Below the pieces are notes generated by a model. That model saw only the letters and a program-made list of their open reading frames with translations, was not told where the DNA came from and made no database searches. 64,000 nucleotides of DNA from Arthrobacter sp. Soil782 (GTDB lineage Bacteria; Actinomycetota; Actinomycetes; Actinomycetales; Micrococcaceae), in NCBI RefSeq assembly GCF_001428435.1, contig NZ_LMSO01000001.1, positions 62,001 to 126,000 of the forward strand. The letters are read 5' to 3'. How positions within the stretch are numbered: position 1 is the stretch's first letter; the number at the start of each line of letters is the position of its first letter. The position numbers and the translations under genes were made by a program. Of the stretch, positions 27,449-35,927 are shown piece by piece.

Positions 27449-28564
27449 TCACCCGGCCGCCAGCTCAAGCGCATGTCCCTCGTGCAGCGCGAGGTACACA
27501 CGATCCCGTAGAGCGTTCGCTTCGGCATCGGTGAGTGTCCGGTCCAGTGCCTGCAGCGTCAGGCGTACCAGCAGATTCACCTGCCCCGGCTGGGCGTCAA
27601 GACGGACGACGGCGGCAGCCGGCAGCTGCTCCACCGGCGTACGGGCGCGGATCACCAGCGACTCCAGGACCTCTGCCTCCGGACCGAGTGCTTCCCGGGC
27701 CGCATCTCCCAGCGTTTCCTCGTCTGCGTCGGGATTGCAGAGAATCGACAGATCGCGGCGGACAGCCGGCATGAGGGAGACGGGGCGCCATGGTTGAAGA
27801 TCCAGCATCTGAGCAGCGATACGGGGGTCGGGTGAGCGCAGCAGCCGGATGTCATCCACACCCTTTCGCAGCATGAGTGCCCGGTCCAGCCCTATTCCGA
27901 GCGCGAGGCCGCTCCAACGACGCGGATCCAGTCCCGAGTTACGGAGGACACCTGCACGCACGAGGCCGCACTCAGCCAGTTCGAGCCAGCCGGCGGGCGT
28001 CTCTACGTCGATCTGCAGGCCGTGCGACGTATAGGAATGGTTGGCGGGAACGGTCCGCCAGCGAGCCCCGGGCAGGACTGCCTCGACAACGGCCGTGGCC
28101 ATACTACGCAGGTCAGTCTCACCCAGCAGCCCACGCGCCTTCAAGCGCCATAGGTCAACCTGGTGCGGTGTGCCTACGTGCGTGCGGTCGACGGCGTCGC
28201 GGCGGTAAACCAGGCCCGGAAGGACATGGAGCCGATCATACGGCTGCTCAATGTCCGCAAGGGAATCAAGAACGGCGGGGATTCCGGCGGACGTGTGGCT
28301 TCGAAGCATTACCGTGGGGCTGGCATGGCGCGAGTACCGGGCGTCCCGGGTGACGTCGTTCGGCGCATAGCCCAACCGGTCGTAGTTGTCCGCCGTGGCA
28401 ACGAGGCCAGTGGTGCGGTGCAGTTGTGCGGGGATGCTCCAGGCCTGCGTCAACGACGTGATGACGCTGTCGAGCAGGTCCTGCAGCGCATGGGGTCCCT
28501 GTTCCGGATCGGTGAGGTCACGGATGGACAGGGCGGCGGTGAGCTGGGGGATGGAAAGGTACAT
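27449..28564 (-). CDS. Orphan PheS-like class II synthetase with fused FDX-ACB domain (SrmL-type mystery ligase)
   Basis: 371 residues. The core resembles the alpha subunit of phenylalanyl-tRNA synthetase. MLRSHTS (87-93) parallels the PheS LLRTHTS segment. LPGLVYRRDAVDRTHVGTP (115-133) is a class II motif 2, and GLALGIGLDRALMLRKGVDD (219-238) is motif 3 with its invariant Arg. Residues about 258-371 (MPAVRRDLSILC to the end) look like a ferredoxin-fold anticodon-binding domain, which in bacterial PheRS is on the beta subunit. The N-terminal coiled coil of normal PheS is absent, and no pheT is nearby. From memory, NCBI names similar proteins PheS-related mystery ligase SrmL; that was not checked. 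Substrate unknown. GAAGGA six bases before the ATG can be sequestered by the leader (28565-28687). Confidence 0.8.
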   Translation of the reverse strand: MYLSIPQLTAALSIRDLTDPEQGPHALQDLLDSVITSLTQAWSIPAQLHRTTGLVATADNYDRLGYAPNDVTRDARYSRHASPTVMLRSHTSAGIPAVLDSLADIEQPYDRLHVLPGLVYRRDAVDRTHVGTPHQVDLWRLKARGLLGETDLRSMATAVVEAVLPGARWRTVPANHSYTSHGLQIDVETPAGWLELAECGLVRAGVLRNSGLDPRRWSGLALGIGLDRALMLRKGVDDIRLLRSPDPRIAAQMLDLQPWRPVSLMPAVRRDLSILCNPDADEETLGDAAREALGPEAEVLESLVIRARTPVEQLPAAAVVRLDAQPGQVNLLVRLTLQALDRTLTDAEANALRDRVYLALHEGHALELAAG

Positions 28565-28687
28565 GGCCGGTCCTTCGGGAAGTGTCTGAGGAGGGGGTGA
28601 AGGAACCCCCGGCCGCGGACACCGTGCGGACCTGGCTGCTAGAAGACGTACAGCGGATAGCCCTCACGGCCGACAGGCGGCCGGGGG
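28565..28687 (-). promoter_or_regulatory. Structured leader with two mutually exclusive helices (probable riboregulator)
   Basis: Read on the minus strand, the segment GCGGCCGGGGG (28616-28606) can pair perfectly over 11 bp with CCCCCGGCCGC (28687-28677), which lies inside the leader-peptide ORF. The overlapping segment 28614-28599 can instead pair with GAAGGACCGGCC (28576-28565), 12 bp with a 4-nt bulge. This covers the ribosome binding site and reaches the start codon of the PheS-like gene. A short GGGGG / CCCCC hairpin (28610-28606 with 28597-28593) is a third possibility. The two long helices cannot coexist, which is the pattern of translational attenuation. Pairings were read by eye; no energies computed. 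Confidence 0.6.
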
Positions 28688-28713
28688 CTGGTAAATCGCT
28701 GGCTGGTAAGCAT
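28639..28713 (-). CDS. Leader peptide ending in Tyr-Pro-Leu-Tyr-Val-Phe, upstream of PheS-like gene
   Basis: 24 codons, starting MLTSQRF and ending GYPLYVF before TAG (stop at 28641-28639). The ATG is exactly six bases after TACCAT, which has TTCCGC 17 bases upstream, so the mRNA probably begins at this ATG. The aromatic codons Tyr19, Tyr22 and Phe24 sit directly before the stop and just ahead of the regulatory arm at 28616. Codons 9-13 form the 5' arm of the first helix. This layout is that of an amino-acid-sensing leader ORF, with Phe and/or Tyr the likely signals. Too short for statistical coding evidence; identified by context. Confidence 0.6.
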   Translation of the reverse strand: MLTSQRFTSPRPPVGREGYPLYVF

Positions 28714-28719
28714 GGAGCA

Positions 28720-28748
28720 ATGGTACGCGACGGACAGATGTTGCGGAA
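28720..28748 (-). promoter_or_regulatory. Promoter of the PheS-like transcript
   Basis: On the minus strand TTCCGC (28748-28743), a 17-base spacer and TACCAT (28725-28720) are followed by six bases and the leader-peptide ATG. Confidence 0.5.
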
Positions 28749-28750
28749 CG

Positions 28751-29224
28751 CTACGGCGCTTCTGCCGGCTTCCCGCCGGGGACCAGCCCCGCGGTCCACA
28801 CCATTTCCGCACCGGAGTTGGTCACGCGGAGGGTGAGCTCGTCCGCCGCCGCACGAAGCTCAAGATGCGCTGTCACTGCCGGACTGTCGCAGCTCGTGGT
28901 GCCATTGCTGATAATCGTTCCGTCTGCGAGTAGTTCCAGGGCCATCGCGTCCCCGCCCGCACACGCCATGGTCAACTCGTACCACCCTGGTTCGACGTCA
29001 TAGAAGGATCCGCCGCTCGCCGTGTCCCCCTGATGCCCGCCGGCGAAGGACATTCCGCGTTCCGTCCCCAACATTGACTGCGACCAGGACTCCAGGTCCA
29101 CCGAGGACGGATCAACCTCCGGTTCCGACGCCGTGCAGGCACTGGTCATCAGGGCAACGAGAAGGCCGGAGACTGCGTGCGCTACCCGCCGCGGTTGAGT
29201 TCCCATGCGCTCAGTAAACAGCAT
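28751..29224 (-). CDS. Small putative lipoprotein, function unknown
   Basis: 157 residues from ATG 29224, which has GGAG six bases upstream; ATG 29206 is also possible. The N-terminus (TQPRRVAHAVSGLLVALMTSAC) is a signal peptide with a Cys at the cleavage position. The -3 residue is Thr rather than the usual Leu, so lipidation is probable but not certain. The mature part has two further Cys (MACAGGD and TSCDSP) and ends in a beta-rich segment with no family I recognise. It is divergent from the methyltransferase gene and ends seven bases from the promoter of the PheS-like transcript. Confidence 0.65.
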   Translation of the reverse strand: MLFTERMGTQPRRVAHAVSGLLVALMTSACTASEPEVDPSSVDLESWSQSMLGTERGMSFAGGHQGDTASGGSFYDVEPGWYELTMACAGGDAMALELLADGTIISNGTTSCDSPAVTAHLELRAAADELTLRVTNSGAEMVWTAGLVPGGKPAEAP

Positions 29225-29241
29225 GGAAGGCTCCGGCCCAA

Positions 29242-29247
29242 TAGGCT
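29242..29247 (+). promoter_or_regulatory. Candidate -10 box of methyltransferase gene (leaderless start)
   Basis: TAGGCT, six bases, then GTG 29254; no ribosome site. Confidence 0.5.
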
Positions 29248-29253
29248 TGCTCC

Positions 29254-30882
29254 GTGTCAATCATTGCCGCAGTACCTCAGAGCCCGCGCAGCGATGACCA
29301 GAGTCTGCTGAACAGTCTCGCAGCGGACCTGACAGCCGCGCACTACACCGTCGACGGCGTGGCAGACCTTGTGGGCACTGATGCCTACGCCGCGCTGGAG
29401 CGGGACCAAACGGTGCCCGCTCTCCTGGCCGCACGCGCCGCCCAGCGCAGCGAAGGGGAGGACAGCGCTGGAAGACCGGACAGCACAGAAAGCCGGCTTG
29501 CCGCCGTCGTACTGGTTTTCCTGCTCGGCGAGGCGCTGCCCACGGCCGTCCTGGACGGCGCACTTCCGTCAATTGGTGCGGACGGGCTGCGCTCGCTGGG
29601 ACTGGTTGAAGAGTACGACGGCGGTCTCCGCGCCCTGATCGACCTGCGCCCCTACTCGTCAGATACCGGAGGCGGAATCTGGGTAGCCTCGGACCTCGGC
29701 TCCCACGTCCGGCCCGGGGTCCTGCGGACCCACCATGTGCTCGGGATCGGTAGGGCATCGCTGACGCTCGCCCAGTTCGCGGCACGCGCGCCGGTCGAAC
29801 GCGCGCTGGACCTCGGCACCGGCTGTGGAATTCAGACGTTCCACCTCCTGGCGCACGCGGAGCACGTCACGGCGACTGACGTCTCGGAACGCGCGCTCGC
29901 AGTCACGCGATTCAACCTGCTGCTGAACGCCGCGGCACTGGGGATCGATCCGGAAAATTTGGAGGCCCGGGTTTCGCTTCGGCGGGGTAGTCTGCTGGAG
30001 CCGGTGCGCGGCGAGACGTTCGACCAGGTGGTGTCCAACCCGCCGTTTGTCATCACGCCGCGCCACTCCGGCGAAACCACGGATGAGCAATTCACTTACC
30101 GGGACGGCGGCCGCGCTGGTGACGACATCGTCTCCTCCCTGATCCGCGACCTTCCAGCTGTTCTGATCCCGGGCGGATCCGCGCAGCTCCTTGGAAACTG
30201 GGAGATCCCGGACGGTTTCACCTGGCAGGGCCGGTTAGCGGGATGGCTGCCGGAAACCGCAGACGCCTGGATTGTCCAGCGGGAACAGCTCACGCCCACC
30301 CATTACGCCGAGACGTGGCTGCGCGATGCTGCCGAGAACCGGAACCCGACCCGCTTCGCCGACCGCTTCAGCGACTACCTCGCCGACTTCGCCTCCCGTT
30401 CCGTCGAGCACATCGGCTTTGGCATGGTGTGGCTGCGGAACGCCGGAGGACCGGCGACGCTGCGCCGGTTCGAGGAAATCACTTACGAGCTCGAACAGCC
30501 CATCGGACCGCATCTCGTCGCAGCGGTTGAGCGGCATGACTGGCTCGGAAACTGCCGCGACCTGGCCGACGAGCACCTGCTCGTCGCCGGGGACGTCACG
30601 GAAGAGCGGCACCAGCGTCCGGGCGCTGAGCATCCCGGCGTGATCCTGCTGCGGCAGGGTGCGGGCTTCAGACGCACCACGCTGCTCAGCACGGAGCTGG
30701 CCGGTTTCGTGTCAGCGTGCGACGGCGACCTCACCGCCGGCCAGATCATCGGCGCCCTTGCGGCGCTGTTGGACCGCGACGACGACGCCTTCGCTGCTGC
30801 ACTGCTGGACGAGGTGCGCAACCTGGTTGCGGACGGCTTCCTCGTTCCCGAACCGGTGTCTCCAGCCAAGCCGTTACCCTAG
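29254..30882 (+). CDS. Class I SAM-dependent methyltransferase with NPPF motif (HemK/PrmC-like core)
   Basis: 542 residues. The SAM-binding core is in the middle: motif I LDLGTGCGIQTFHLLAHA (about 188-205) and the catalytic-loop motif VVSNPPFVITPR (about 265-276). The NPPF signature occurs in enzymes that methylate planar nitrogens such as glutamine amide or adenine/guanine. An N-terminal extension of about 180 residues (winged-helix-like; VLVFLLGEALPTAVL) and a C-terminal domain of about 150 residues flank it, as in a set of actinobacterial methyltransferases of unknown target. It is probably leaderless (TAGGCT box). The real substrate is not predictable here. Confidence 0.82.
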   Translation: MSIIAAVPQSPRSDDQSLLNSLAADLTAAHYTVDGVADLVGTDAYAALERDQTVPALLAARAAQRSEGEDSAGRPDSTESRLAAVVLVFLLGEALPTAVLDGALPSIGADGLRSLGLVEEYDGGLRALIDLRPYSSDTGGGIWVASDLGSHVRPGVLRTHHVLGIGRASLTLAQFAARAPVERALDLGTGCGIQTFHLLAHAEHVTATDVSERALAVTRFNLLLNAAALGIDPENLEARVSLRRGSLLEPVRGETFDQVVSNPPFVITPRHSGETTDEQFTYRDGGRAGDDIVSSLIRDLPAVLIPGGSAQLLGNWEIPDGFTWQGRLAGWLPETADAWIVQREQLTPTHYAETWLRDAAENRNPTRFADRFSDYLADFASRSVEHIGFGMVWLRNAGGPATLRRFEEITYELEQPIGPHLVAAVERHDWLGNCRDLADEHLLVAGDVTEERHQRPGAEHPGVILLRQGAGFRRTTLLSTELAGFVSACDGDLTAGQIIGALAALLDRDDDAFAAALLDEVRNLVADGFLVPEPVSPAKPLP

Positions 30883-30994
30883 TGCAGGTAGGCGTACCGC
30901 ATACTGAGAAGGGCAGGACGCCCACCAATTCGAATATTGAGCTCAGAATGAGCGGCTGTTCTGCTGTTAAGAAGCACCTGTATCGAGGAGTGAA

Positions 30995-33754
30995 GTGCCA
31001 GCTAAGGCAACGGACAAAAAGCCCGGCAAGAAGCTCGTCATCGTCGAGTCTCCAACCAAGGTCAAGACGATCGCCGGCTACCTCGGCGAGGGCTTCGAAG
31101 TCGCCGCATCGATGGGACACATCCGGGATTTGCCCCAACCATCGGACCTGCCCGCGGAGCTGAAGAAGAGCTCGCTCGGCAAGTTTGCGGTGGACCTCGA
31201 GAAGGACTTCGAGCCGTACTACGTAGTATCGGCAGACAAGAAGAAGCGCGTCGCCGAGTTGAAGGCGGCTCTGAAGGACGCCACCGAGCTGTACCTCGCA
31301 ACTGACGGTGACAGGGAAGGCGAGGCTATCGCCTGGCACCTGCTCGAGGTACTGAAGCCGAAGGTCCCCGTGTACCGGCTCACCTTTCCGGAAATCACGC
31401 GTGAGGCAATCCAGCGTGCCATGGAGGAGCTGCGCGATCTCGACATTCCAATGGTTGATGCCCAGGAAACGCGTCGAATTCTTGACCGGCTCTATGGCTA
31501 TGAAATCTCCCCGGTGCTGTGGCGCAAGGTCGCGCGCGGCTTGTCTGCTGGGCGCGTTCAATCGGTAGTCACCCGTCTGGTGGTCGAGCGTGAACGTGAG
31601 CGTATGGCATTCCGTGCGGCGTCGTACTGGGATCTCACGGGTACGTTCTCGCCGGAAGACACTTCGAAGGGCGAGTCCTTCAGCGCGAAACTCATCTCCG
31701 TGGACGGCACCCGGGTTGCCACAGGCAAGGACTTCAGTGACCTCGGTCAACTGAAGTCGCAGAACGTCACTGTGTTGAACGAGGCAGCCGCTAGCGCCCT
31801 TGCCGAAGGGCTTGAGCAGGCCGCATTCGAGGTTCGCTCGGTTGACACCAAGCCGTACACGCGCCGCCCCGCCGCGCCCTTCACCACCTCGACGCTGCAG
31901 CAGGAAGCCGCACGCAAGCTTCGCTACTCCTCACGGGTCACCATGCAGGTTGCCCAGCGCCTGTACGAGAACGGTTACATCACCTACATGCGTACGGACT
32001 CTGCGGCGCTGAGCGATCAGGCGATCAACGCCGCGCGACGGCAGGCCTCGGAGCTTTACGGTCCAGAGTTCGTACCTGATGCTCGCCGCGTCTACAAGGG
32101 GAAGTCCAAGAGTGCGCAGGAAGCGCACGAGGCCATCCGTCCGGCCGGTGACTCCTTCCGCACACCCGCCCAGGTGGCCAAGGAACTGCACGGTGACGAG
32201 TTCAAACTCTATGAGCTGATCTGGAAGCGCACCGTCGCTTCCCAGATGGCGGATGCAAAGGGTTCGACGGCGTCGGTGCGCCTGGGGGCCCATACGCCCG
32301 ATGGCAAGGACGCGGAATTCTCGGCCTCCGGTACCGTCATCACCTTCCGCGGCTTCATGGCTGCCTATGAGGAGGGCAGGGACGCTTCGCGGGACGAGGA
32401 TGACGCAACAGGCGGGACCGATCAGTCCGGACAGGGCGGCCGGTTGCCGAACCTCACCACGGGGGATGCCCTCGGCGCCGAAGCTATCCAGCCTATCGGT
32501 CACGAAACCTCCCCGCCGCCGCGCTACACGGAAGCGTCGCTGGTGAAATTGATGGAGGAACGCGGTATCGGCAGACCTTCCACCTATGCGGCAACAATTT
32601 CCACCATCATGGACCGCGGATACGTCCGAACGCGCGGACAGGCGTTGGTGCCGAGCTGGATAGCGTTCTCCGTGGTCCGCCTGCTCGAGGAGCACTTCCA
32701 CGACTATGTGGATTACGACTTCACTGCTGCACTGGAGGAAGACCTCGACCGCATCGCGCGTGGCGAGGAGAGCCGCGTCCAGTGGCTCAACTCCTTCTAC
32801 TACGGGGACCGCAAGGACACCGGGCTAAGCACGATCGTGAACGACCTCGGGGAAATCGATGCACGCCGCATCAACTCGGTCGAAATTGCCGAGGGCATCA
32901 TCCTGCGCGTGGGCAAGTTCGGCCCGTACCTGGAGAAGCCACTGCCCGCTGATGCGCCCGAGGGCACCGAGCCGCAGCGCGCCAACGTGCCCGAGGACCT
33001 CGCTCCGGATGAGCTGACGGCGGAGAAGGCCGTTGAGCTGATGAACACTCCAGCGTCCGAGGAACGCGTCCTTGGCACGGACCCCGAAACCGGGCGCACC
33101 ATCGTGGCGCGTGACGGCCGCTACGGCCCCTACGTCATCGAGCTCATTCCCGAGCCAACTGCCGAGGACCTGGCCAACCAGCCGGTGGAATACTACAAGA
33201 ACGGCAAGCCCAAGCCACCCAAGAAGCCCGTCAAGGTAAAGCCGCGGACCGGATCGCTCTTCAAGTCGATGACCGTTGAGACGGTCACCCTTGAGGAAGC
33301 GCTGAAGCTGATGAATCTTCCCCGCGTCCTCGGTAAGGATGCTGAAGATCATGAGGTCACCGTTCAGAACGGGCGCTTCGGGCCCTATCTGAAAAAGGGC
33401 TCGGACTCCCGGTCGATCGGTTCGGAAGAGGAAATCTTCACGATCACGCTGGAGCAGGCGCTTGAAATCTACTCCCAGCCGAAGCAGCGCGGCGGGCGCA
33501 CTGCGACGCCGCCGCTGGCCGAATTCGGCGATGATCCCGTGTCGGAGAAGCCCATTGTCGTCAAGGAAGGCCGGTTCGGCCCGTACATTACGGACGGCGT
33601 CACGAACATCACCGTGCCTAGGTCCACTGCCATCGAGGAGCTGACCCGGGAAACTGCTGTGGCGTTGCTGGCAGAGAAGCGGGCAAAGGGACCGGCGCCG
33701 CGCAAGTCCGGCGGCCGCGCACCCGCGAAGCGCAAGGCTACCGCACGCAAGTAG
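30995..33754 (+). CDS. topA: DNA topoisomerase I
   Basis: 919 residues. The TOPRIM domain begins KLVIVESPTKVKTIAGYLG and contains the metal-binding TDGDREGEAIAWHL. The nucleophile is Tyr331 in NGYITYMRTDS. The C-terminal third has several actinobacterial repeats around FGPYL/YGPYV (VGKFGPYLEKP; DGRYGPYVIEL; NGRFGPYLKKG; EGRFGPYITDG) instead of zinc fingers. The chain ends in a very basic tail (RKSGGRAPAKRKATARK) typical of actinobacterial TopA. It relaxes negative supercoils. The start is GTG 30995 after GAGGAG. A 9-bp stem at 33768-33796 downstream lacks a T run. Confidence 0.97.
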   Translation: MPAKATDKKPGKKLVIVESPTKVKTIAGYLGEGFEVAASMGHIRDLPQPSDLPAELKKSSLGKFAVDLEKDFEPYYVVSADKKKRVAELKAALKDATELYLATDGDREGEAIAWHLLEVLKPKVPVYRLTFPEITREAIQRAMEELRDLDIPMVDAQETRRILDRLYGYEISPVLWRKVARGLSAGRVQSVVTRLVVERERERMAFRAASYWDLTGTFSPEDTSKGESFSAKLISVDGTRVATGKDFSDLGQLKSQNVTVLNEAAASALAEGLEQAAFEVRSVDTKPYTRRPAAPFTTSTLQQEAARKLRYSSRVTMQVAQRLYENGYITYMRTDSAALSDQAINAARRQASELYGPEFVPDARRVYKGKSKSAQEAHEAIRPAGDSFRTPAQVAKELHGDEFKLYELIWKRTVASQMADAKGSTASVRLGAHTPDGKDAEFSASGTVITFRGFMAAYEEGRDASRDEDDATGGTDQSGQGGRLPNLTTGDALGAEAIQPIGHETSPPPRYTEASLVKLMEERGIGRPSTYAATISTIMDRGYVRTRGQALVPSWIAFSVVRLLEEHFHDYVDYDFTAALEEDLDRIARGEESRVQWLNSFYYGDRKDTGLSTIVNDLGEIDARRINSVEIAEGIILRVGKFGPYLEKPLPADAPEGTEPQRANVPEDLAPDELTAEKAVELMNTPASEERVLGTDPETGRTIVARDGRYGPYVIELIPEPTAEDLANQPVEYYKNGKPKPPKKPVKVKPRTGSLFKSMTVETVTLEEALKLMNLPRVLGKDAEDHEVTVQNGRFGPYLKKGSDSRSIGSEEEIFTITLEQALEIYSQPKQRGGRTATPPLAEFGDDPVSEKPIVVKEGRFGPYITDGVTNITVPRSTAIEELTRETAVALLAEKRAKGPAPRKSGGRAPAKRKATARK

Positions 33755-33810
33755 TTCCAATCTCCGACGCCGGCTCGGCTGACGGTTGAGCCGGCGGAAC
33801 CGGCGCGCGA

Positions 33811-33816
33811 CATAAT
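33811..33816 (+). promoter_or_regulatory. Candidate -10 box of ppx gene
   Basis: CATAAT lies six bases before ATG 33823, with TTGAGC at 33786-33791 as a possible -35 element (19-base spacer). GGGGGT between them could also serve as a weak ribosome site. Confidence 0.45.
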
Positions 33817-33822
33817 GGGGGT

Positions 33823-34809
33823 ATGCGGCTAGGCGTCCTCGATATCGGGTCCAATACAGTGCATCTACTCCTCGTGGATGCGCATCCGGGGGCGCGGCCT
33901 GTGCCCTATGCATCCCACAAACGCCCGCTCCAGTTGGTGAGCTACCTCGATGCAGAGGGACGGATCAGCGACGAAGGGCAAGCGGAACTGGTCGGTTTCA
34001 TTCGCGAGGCTCGTGCGTTTGCAACCGATCATCGCGCAGAGGATTTTCTCGCGTTCTGCACCTCGGCCATCCGCGAGTCGGGGAACGGCGAGGACGTGCT
34101 TCGTCGCGTTGAGGCGGAGACCTCCGTGGTCCTGCAGGAGCTTTCCGGTGACCAGGAAGCGGCCATGACCTTCCAGGCGGTGCGGCGCTGGTATGGCTGG
34201 AGCACTGGGGCGCTCCTCAACCTGGACATCGGCGGTGGTTCATTTGAAATGGCGATGGGCCGCGACGAACTTCCTGAAGTTGCCCGCTCGGTCCCACTTG
34301 GTGCGGGGCGCCTAACACGTGAGTGGCTGCCCGGGGACCCGCCTGCGCCCCTCGATGTCAAAAATCTGCGCAGGCACATCCGGCAGACCCTCAAGGAACC
34401 GGCGGCCAGCTTCGCCCGTCTCGGTACACCGCATCTGGTTGCCGGGACGTCGAAAACCTTTCGATCCCTGGCCCGCATCGCCGGGGCTGCGCCGTCGGCG
34501 GCCGGACCTTTTGTTCGCCGTACCCTGCGTCTACAGGATCTTGCACTGTGGGCGAAGCGTCTGGAAGCAATGTCAGCGGCGGAGCGGACAAACCTGGACG
34601 GGGTGTCCGAGCTGCGGGCCCGACAGGTTCTTGCCGGTGCGCTTGTGGCTGAGGCAGCGTTTGAAATCTTCAATGTGTCCGAGATGGATATCTGCCCCTG
34701 GGCGCTGAGGGAAGGCCTGATCCTCCGCCGCTTCGACACTCTCATGTTTGAAGCGGATGAACCCATGCCCTCTGTTGGGGTTGGCCATGTGCGTTTGGGG
34801 ACCCGTTGA
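33823..34809 (+). CDS. Ppx/GppA-family exopolyphosphatase / pppGpp phosphohydrolase
   Basis: 328 residues, the short actinobacterial form. ASKHA-fold signatures are visible: phosphate-binding loop 1 GVLDIGSNTVHLLLVDA at the N-terminus, AFCTSAIRESGNGEDVL, the second phosphate loop NLDIGGGSFEMAMG, and the adenosine-like motif LVAGTSKTFRSLARI. Enzymes of this family degrade polyphosphate and/or pppGpp. Actinobacteria often carry two paralogues and only one is here. It follows topA by 68 bases and has its own probable promoter. Confidence 0.88.
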   Translation: MRLGVLDIGSNTVHLLLVDAHPGARPVPYASHKRPLQLVSYLDAEGRISDEGQAELVGFIREARAFATDHRAEDFLAFCTSAIRESGNGEDVLRRVEAETSVVLQELSGDQEAAMTFQAVRRWYGWSTGALLNLDIGGGSFEMAMGRDELPEVARSVPLGAGRLTREWLPGDPPAPLDVKNLRRHIRQTLKEPAASFARLGTPHLVAGTSKTFRSLARIAGAAPSAAGPFVRRTLRLQDLALWAKRLEAMSAAERTNLDGVSELRARQVLAGALVAEAAFEIFNVSEMDICPWALREGLILRRFDTLMFEADEPMPSVGVGHVRLGTR

Positions 34810-34853
34810 GCGCAAGTACGGTAACGCGGGCCGGTCGAGTGAGCAAAAAAAGT

Positions 34854-34907
34854 GTGCCGGTGAGCCGCAGCGTGATTGGGGGAAACACTGCTGCGGCTCA
34901 CCGGCAC
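34854..34907 (-). terminator. Perfect 18-bp hairpin with T run on the minus strand
   Basis: GTGCCGGTGAGCCGCAGC (34854-34871) and its exact complement (34890-34907) flank an 18-nt loop. The A7 run at 34845-34851 becomes TTTTTTT after the hairpin on the minus strand. The flanking genes ppx and proC are both on the plus strand, so the obvious user of this terminator is a leftward transcript starting between it and proC. On the plus strand it could still stop ppx read-through without a T run. Confidence 0.6.
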
Positions 34908-35045
34908 AGACCGAGCCAGGGAGAGCCCGGTCTCATCACTCGCACCTTTATGAGGTAATAACGACTGTACTGCTATTTCTGGATATTGAGCCGCATGCAG
35001 GCTGTGAGGATGCTGGGAATCACTTCCTCATGACACGATGGGCCG

Positions 35046-35891
35046 ATGGCTATCAACATCCCACAGCACATTTCCTTTCTAGGCTGCGGCTCCATGAATG
35101 GCGCAATCCTGGCGGGCCTGCTGGCCGCCGGGCTTTCTCCGGCGCAGGTGACCGCCACTGTACGAAATGCTGAGAAAGCGGCTGATCTCTCCCGAAGGAA
35201 CGGCGTGTCCGTTCTGTCATCAGTGAAGGACCCGGATGCCAACCGCACAGCGGCGGCCAAGGCCGACGTCGTACTGCTGGGGGTGAAGCCAGTTGGCATC
35301 CTCGACCTGGCCCGGGAGATTTCACCGGCGCTGAAGCCGGGCACGGTGGTGATCAGTGTTGCCGCTGCTATCTCCCTCGCCATGCTTGAGGCGGCTTTGC
35401 CGGAGGGCCAGCCGGTCATCAGGAGCATGCCCAACACGCCGTCGAGTCTTGGCCGCGGCGTGCTGTCCATTTCCGCCGGCACCAGCGCGACGCCCGAGCT
35501 CATGGAGCAGGCGCGCACCGTCCTGGGAGCCGCGGGCACCGTCGTCGAAATCCCGGAAGAGCAGGTCGATGCCCTTTCTGCGGTGAGCGGCTCCGGGCCG
35601 GCGTACGCGTTCTACCTTGCGGAGGCAATGGCAGCAGCCGGGGTCAAGCTCGGCCTCGATGAGGAACTCGCGAAGCTGCTCGCTACCGAGACCGTGGCCG
35701 GTGCCGGATTCATGCTTGCGGAGGAGGGTGCTGACGCAACGGCACTACGCACGGCAGTGACCAGCCCGAACGGAACAACGGAGCGCGCGATTGCCACCTT
35801 CGATGAGCAGGGCCTGCCGGATATCGTGGCTGCAGGAGCCCGTGCGGCAGCTGAGCGTGCCGCTGCCATCACCCGTGAACTCGGCGGTTGA
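35046..35891 (+). CDS. proC: Pyrroline-5-carboxylate reductase
   Basis: 281 residues. NADPH-dependent last step of proline synthesis. The N-terminal Rossmann motif ISFLGCGSMNGAILAGLL is followed by the conserved VLLGVKPVGILDLA and VIRSMPNTPSSLGRGV. The C-terminal dimerisation and substrate segment is SGSGPAYAFYLAEAMAAAGVKLGL, with the TVAGAGFMLAEEG helix after it. The start is ATG 35046, with a CACGAT box six bases upstream. The 236-base spacer to ppx holds the 18-bp hairpin at 34854 and a small AGACCG / CGGTCT stem at 34907-34932, and otherwise nothing I recognise. Confidence 0.95.
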   Translation: MAINIPQHISFLGCGSMNGAILAGLLAAGLSPAQVTATVRNAEKAADLSRRNGVSVLSSVKDPDANRTAAAKADVVLLGVKPVGILDLAREISPALKPGTVVISVAAAISLAMLEAALPEGQPVIRSMPNTPSSLGRGVLSISAGTSATPELMEQARTVLGAAGTVVEIPEEQVDALSAVSGSGPAYAFYLAEAMAAAGVKLGLDEELAKLLATETVAGAGFMLAEEGADATALRTAVTSPNGTTERAIATFDEQGLPDIVAAGARAAAERAAAITRELGG

Positions 35892-35927
35892 TCGTTCAGC
35901 GGTAGCGGACGGGCGGTAGGCAGGGTC

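Noticed and set aside
28565..28750. T-box riboswitch upstream of the PheS-like gene
   Set aside because: No T-box sequence (AGGGTGGNACCGCG type) is present; the leader-peptide and competing-helix model fits better.
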